Shown one piece after another: positions 4,846 through 7,407 of a stretch of DNA of 7,407 bases. Position numbers and translations under genes: made by a program. Each line of letters opens with the position of its first letter. Within the stretch, counting starts at the first letter, position 1. Below the pieces are notes generated by a model that was not told the DNA's origin, made no database searches, and worked only from the letters and a program-made list of their open reading frames with translations. The stretch is from Rhodospirillaceae bacterium UBA6608 (GTDB lineage Bacteria; Pseudomonadota; Alphaproteobacteria; Rhodospirillales_A; Casp-alpha2), in NCBI GenBank assembly GCA_002433335.1, contig DJHY01000187.1:1-7407 (forward strand), written 5' to 3'.

Positions 4846-7407
4846 ATGGAAAAAATCAGCGTCCGCGGCGCCCGGGAGCACAACCTCCGCAACGTCGACG
4901 TGGAAATGCCGCGTAACAGCCTGACGGTCATCACCGGGCTGTCTGGATCGGGCAAGTCCTCGCTCGCCTTCGACACCATCTATGCCGAAGGACAGCGACG
5001 CTATGTCGAAAGCCTGTCGGCCTACGCCCGCCAATTCCTGGAACTGATGCAAAAGCCGGACGTCGACCATATCGACGGCCTCAGCCCCGCGATTTCCATT
5101 GAGCAGAAGACGACCTCGCGCAATCCGCGCTCGACGGTCGGCACGGTCACGGAAATCTACGACTACATGCGCCTGTTGTTCGCGCGGGTCGGTGTGCCGC
5201 ATTCCCCCGCCACGGGCCTGCCGATCGAAAGCCAGACGGTCTCGGAGATGGTCGACCGCATCCTGGCCATGAAAGAAGGTACGCGCCTTTACCTGCTGGC
5301 CCCGGTCGTGCGCGGGCGCAAGGGCGAGTACAAAAAGGAGATCGCGGCCCTGGCGCAAAAGGGCTTCCAGCGCATCCGCATCGATGGCGAGTTGTACGAC
5401 ATCGAAGACGCGCCGGACCTGGACAAGAAGTTCAAACACGACATTGAGGTCGTGGTCGACCGCGTGGTGGTCGGGCCGGGCTTGGAAGCACGCTTGGCCG
5501 ACTCTTTAGAGACGGCCTTGGACCTGGCCGACGGCATCGCCTATGCCGACGATGCCGATGCGCCCAAGGACGACGCTCCCAAAACCTCCAAAGGCGGTCG
5601 CAAGGGCGGCATCCAGGACCATGTGCCCGCCGGGCGCACCGTGTTCTCGGCGCGCTTCGCCTGCCCCGTCTCTGGCTTCACCATCGACGAGATCGAACCG
5701 CGGCTGTTTTCCTTCAACAACCCGTTCGGCGCCTGCCCGGCCTGCGACGGGTTGGGCACGGAAATGTTTTTCGACCCGGAACTGGTGGTGCCCGACGGCA
5801 AGCGTACCCTGGCGTCCGGCGCGGTCGCGCCCTGGGCCAATTCGTCGTCCAAATATTACGACCAGACCCTGAAAAGCCTGGGCGAGCATTTCGATTTCGA
5901 CCTGACGATCCCGTGGAGCAAGCTGCCCGCCAAGGTCCGCGAGATCATCCTTTACGGTTCGGGCACGACCGACGTGACCATGCGCTACCACGACGGTAAG
6001 CGCGCCTATGAGATCACCAAGCCGTTCGAAGGCGTGATCCCCAATATGGAGCGGCGCTGGCGCGAAACGGATTCCAGCTGGGTCCGCGACGAATTGGCGC
6101 GGTTCCAAACCGTGACGACCTGTTCCGATTGCGGCGGCATGCGCCTGAAGCCCGAGGCCCTGGCGATCAAGATCGACGGCCTGCACATCTCCCAGGTCTC
6201 GGAAATGTCCATCGCCGAGGCCCATGACTGGTTCGCCGCACTGGAAGACAAGCTTGCCGGCAAGGACAAGGAAATCGCCCGCCGCATCCTGCGCGAGATC
6301 AACGAGCGCCTGGGCTTCCTGATGAATGTCGGCTTGGAATACCTGAACCTGTCGCGCTCGTCGGGCACGCTGTCCGGGGGCGAAAGCCAGCGCATCCGCC
6401 TGGCGTCGCAGATCGGCTCAGGCCTGACCGGCGTGCTGTACGTGCTGGACGAACCGTCCATCGGCCTTCATCAACGCGACAACGAACGCCTGCTGGCGAC
6501 CCTGGTCCGCCTGCGCGATCTGGGGAACACCGTCATCGTGGTCGAACACGACGAAGACGCCATTCGCGCCGCAGATTGGATTATCGACATGGGGCCGCGC
6601 GCGGGCGTGCACGGCGGCCAGGTCGTGGCCATGGGCACCGCCGACGAGATCATGAAGTCGCCTGACAGTCTGACCGGCATGTACCTGACCGGGATGGAAC
6701 AGGTCCCCCTGCCCGCCCAGCGCCGCACAGGCAAGAAAGGCCAGGCCCTGAAGCTGCGCGGTGCGCGGGCCAACAACCTGAACAACCTGGATGTCGATTT
6801 CCCGCTCGGCACGCTGACATGCATCACCGGCGTCTCGGGCGGCGGCAAGTCGACCCTGGTGATCGAGACTCTATACAAGGCCCTGGCCCGCCGCCTGAAC
6901 GGTGCGCGCGAACACCCGGGCGAGCATGATTCCCTGGACGGCCTGGAATTCATCGACAAGGTCGTGGACATCGACCAGTCGCCCATCGGCCGCACGCCCC
7001 GCTCCAACCCCGCGACCTATACCGGCGCGTTCACGCCGATCCGCGACTGGTTCGCCAACCTGCCCGACGCCAAGGCGCGGGGCTACAAGCCGGGGCGGTT
7101 CTCGTTCAACGTCAAGGGCGGGCGCTGCGAAGCCTGCCAGGGCGACGGGGTCATCAAGATCGAGATGCACTTCCTGCCCGACGTCTACGTGACCTGCGAC
7201 GTCTGCAAGGGCCAGCGCTACAACCGCGAAACCCTGGACATCAAATTCCGGGGCAAATCCATCGCCGAGGTTTTGGACCTGACGGTCGAGGAAGCCGCCG
7301 ACTTCTTCAAGGCCGTACCCGCGATCCGCGACAAGATGGAGACGCTGAAACGCGTCGGCCTGGGCTATGTTCACCTGGGGCAACAGGCGACGACCCTGTC
7401 CGGCGGC
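4846..7407 (+). CDS. uvrA: Excinuclease ABC subunit A (runs off right edge)
   Basis: Damage-sensing ATPase of nucleotide excision repair; dimeric UvrA finds lesions and loads UvrB. 854 codons are visible of a protein usually near 940-970, the window ending inside the second ABC signature (LSGG, 851-854). Start ATG gives [14 protein letters not shown], aligning with the E. coli N-terminus; the ribosome site GGAA (5 bases upstream) is weak. First ATPase: Walker [10 protein letters not shown] (31-39), signature LSGGESQR (509-516), Walker B LYVLDEPS (about 531-538). Second ATPase: Walker A GVSGGGKS (662-669). Zinc modules: the last one is intact (Cys761, Cys764, Cys784, Cys787) and Cys426/Cys429 are present, but the first reads CPVSGF, so Cys273 is followed by Ser276 where E. 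coli has the second Cys, while Cys297 and Cys300 remain. A Lys/Asp/Gly-rich linker (about 235-264) precedes it and makes this part about 20 residues longer than in E. coli. Divergent from the 80-aa gene and ssb. Confidence 0.98.
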   Translation, partial: MEKISVRGAREHNLRNVDVEMPRNSLTVITGLSGSGKSSLAFDTIYAEGQRRYVESLSAYARQFLELMQKPDVDHIDGLSPAISIEQKTTSRNPRSTVGTVTEIYDYMRLLFARVGVPHSPATGLPIESQTVSEMVDRILAMKEGTRLYLLAPVVRGRKGEYKKEIAALAQKGFQRIRIDGELYDIEDAPDLDKKFKHDIEVVVDRVVVGPGLEARLADSLETALDLADGIAYADDADAPKDDAPKTSKGGRKGGIQDHVPAGRTVFSARFACPVSGFTIDEIEPRLFSFNNPFGACPACDGLGTEMFFDPELVVPDGKRTLASGAVAPWANSSSKYYDQTLKSLGEHFDFDLTIPWSKLPAKVREIILYGSGTTDVTMRYHDGKRAYEITKPFEGVIPNMERRWRETDSSWVRDELARFQTVTTCSDCGGMRLKPEALAIKIDGLHISQVSEMSIAEAHDWFAALEDKLAGKDKEIARRILREINERLGFLMNVGLEYLNLSRSSGTLSGGESQRIRLASQIGSGLTGVLYVLDEPSIGLHQRDNERLLATLVRLRDLGNTVIVVEHDEDAIRAADWIIDMGPRAGVHGGQVVAMGTADEIMKSPDSLTGMYLTGMEQVPLPAQRRTGKKGQALKLRGARANNLNNLDVDFPLGTLTCITGVSGGGKSTLVIETLYKALARRLNGAREHPGEHDSLDGLEFIDKVVDIDQSPIGRTPRSNPATYTGAFTPIRDWFANLPDAKARGYKPGRFSFNVKGGRCEACQGDGVIKIEMHFLPDVYVTCDVCKGQRYNRETLDIKFRGKSIAEVLDLTVEEAADFFKAVPAIRDKMETLKRVGLGYVHLGQQATTLSGG

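Noticed and set aside
4732..6225. Two minus-strand frames of 235 and 239 codons
   Set aside because: Antisense to uvrA and without recognisable domains; same codon-bias effect.
6827..6853. Altered second Walker A of UvrA (GVSGGGKS instead of GVSGSGKS)
   Set aside because: It still fits the GxxxxGK[S/T] consensus, so no loss of function is implied.

Overview
The window is a 7.4 kb piece of a GC-rich bacterial chromosome, most likely from an alphaproteobacterium, probably of the Rhodospirillales type. This rests on protein flavour (GyrA, UvrA with CPVSGF in its first zinc module, SSB ending in DLDDEIPF) and on the uvrA / ssb / gyrA neighbourhood, which I recall as a recurring alphaproteobacterial arrangement. 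No database search was possible.

Layout from left to right. gyrA runs off the left edge on the minus strand. It has a TTG start at 1232 and a TATAAT-type promoter just downstream of the preceding gene. A 653-residue membrane sensor histidine kinase (1394-3355, minus) follows. Then come ssb (3478-3978, minus) and an unrecognised 80-residue acidic protein (4064-4306, minus). A 539-base intergenic region (4307-4845) separates this minus-strand block from the divergent uvrA (4846 to the right edge, plus; 854 codons visible).

Three of the five genes act in DNA metabolism: gyrase A (supercoiling), SSB (single-strand protection in replication, repair and recombination) and UvrA (damage recognition in nucleotide excision repair). 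The histidine kinase has no visible partner regulator and looks like an insertion into the ssb-gyrA interval. The minus-strand genes read in the order 80-aa gene, ssb, kinase, gyrA. They could be partly co-transcribed, but ssb and gyrA each carry a good -10 element of their own.

The least ordinary part is 4307-4845. It holds a textbook Rho-independent terminator on the minus strand (4397-4433) that lies upstream of the 80-aa gene, so it must end a separate transcript. Upstream of it are three stable hairpins (4458-4615), suggesting a small RNA or a leader/attenuator RNA of about 230 nt. A 20-base motif is repeated on both sides of the terminator, and a second long hairpin lies just before the 80-aa gene. 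Next to uvrA are three T-tracts at near-helical spacing and a cluster of TTTGT/ACAAA half-sites in the presumed promoter. I saw no transposon, CRISPR array, tRNA or rRNA.
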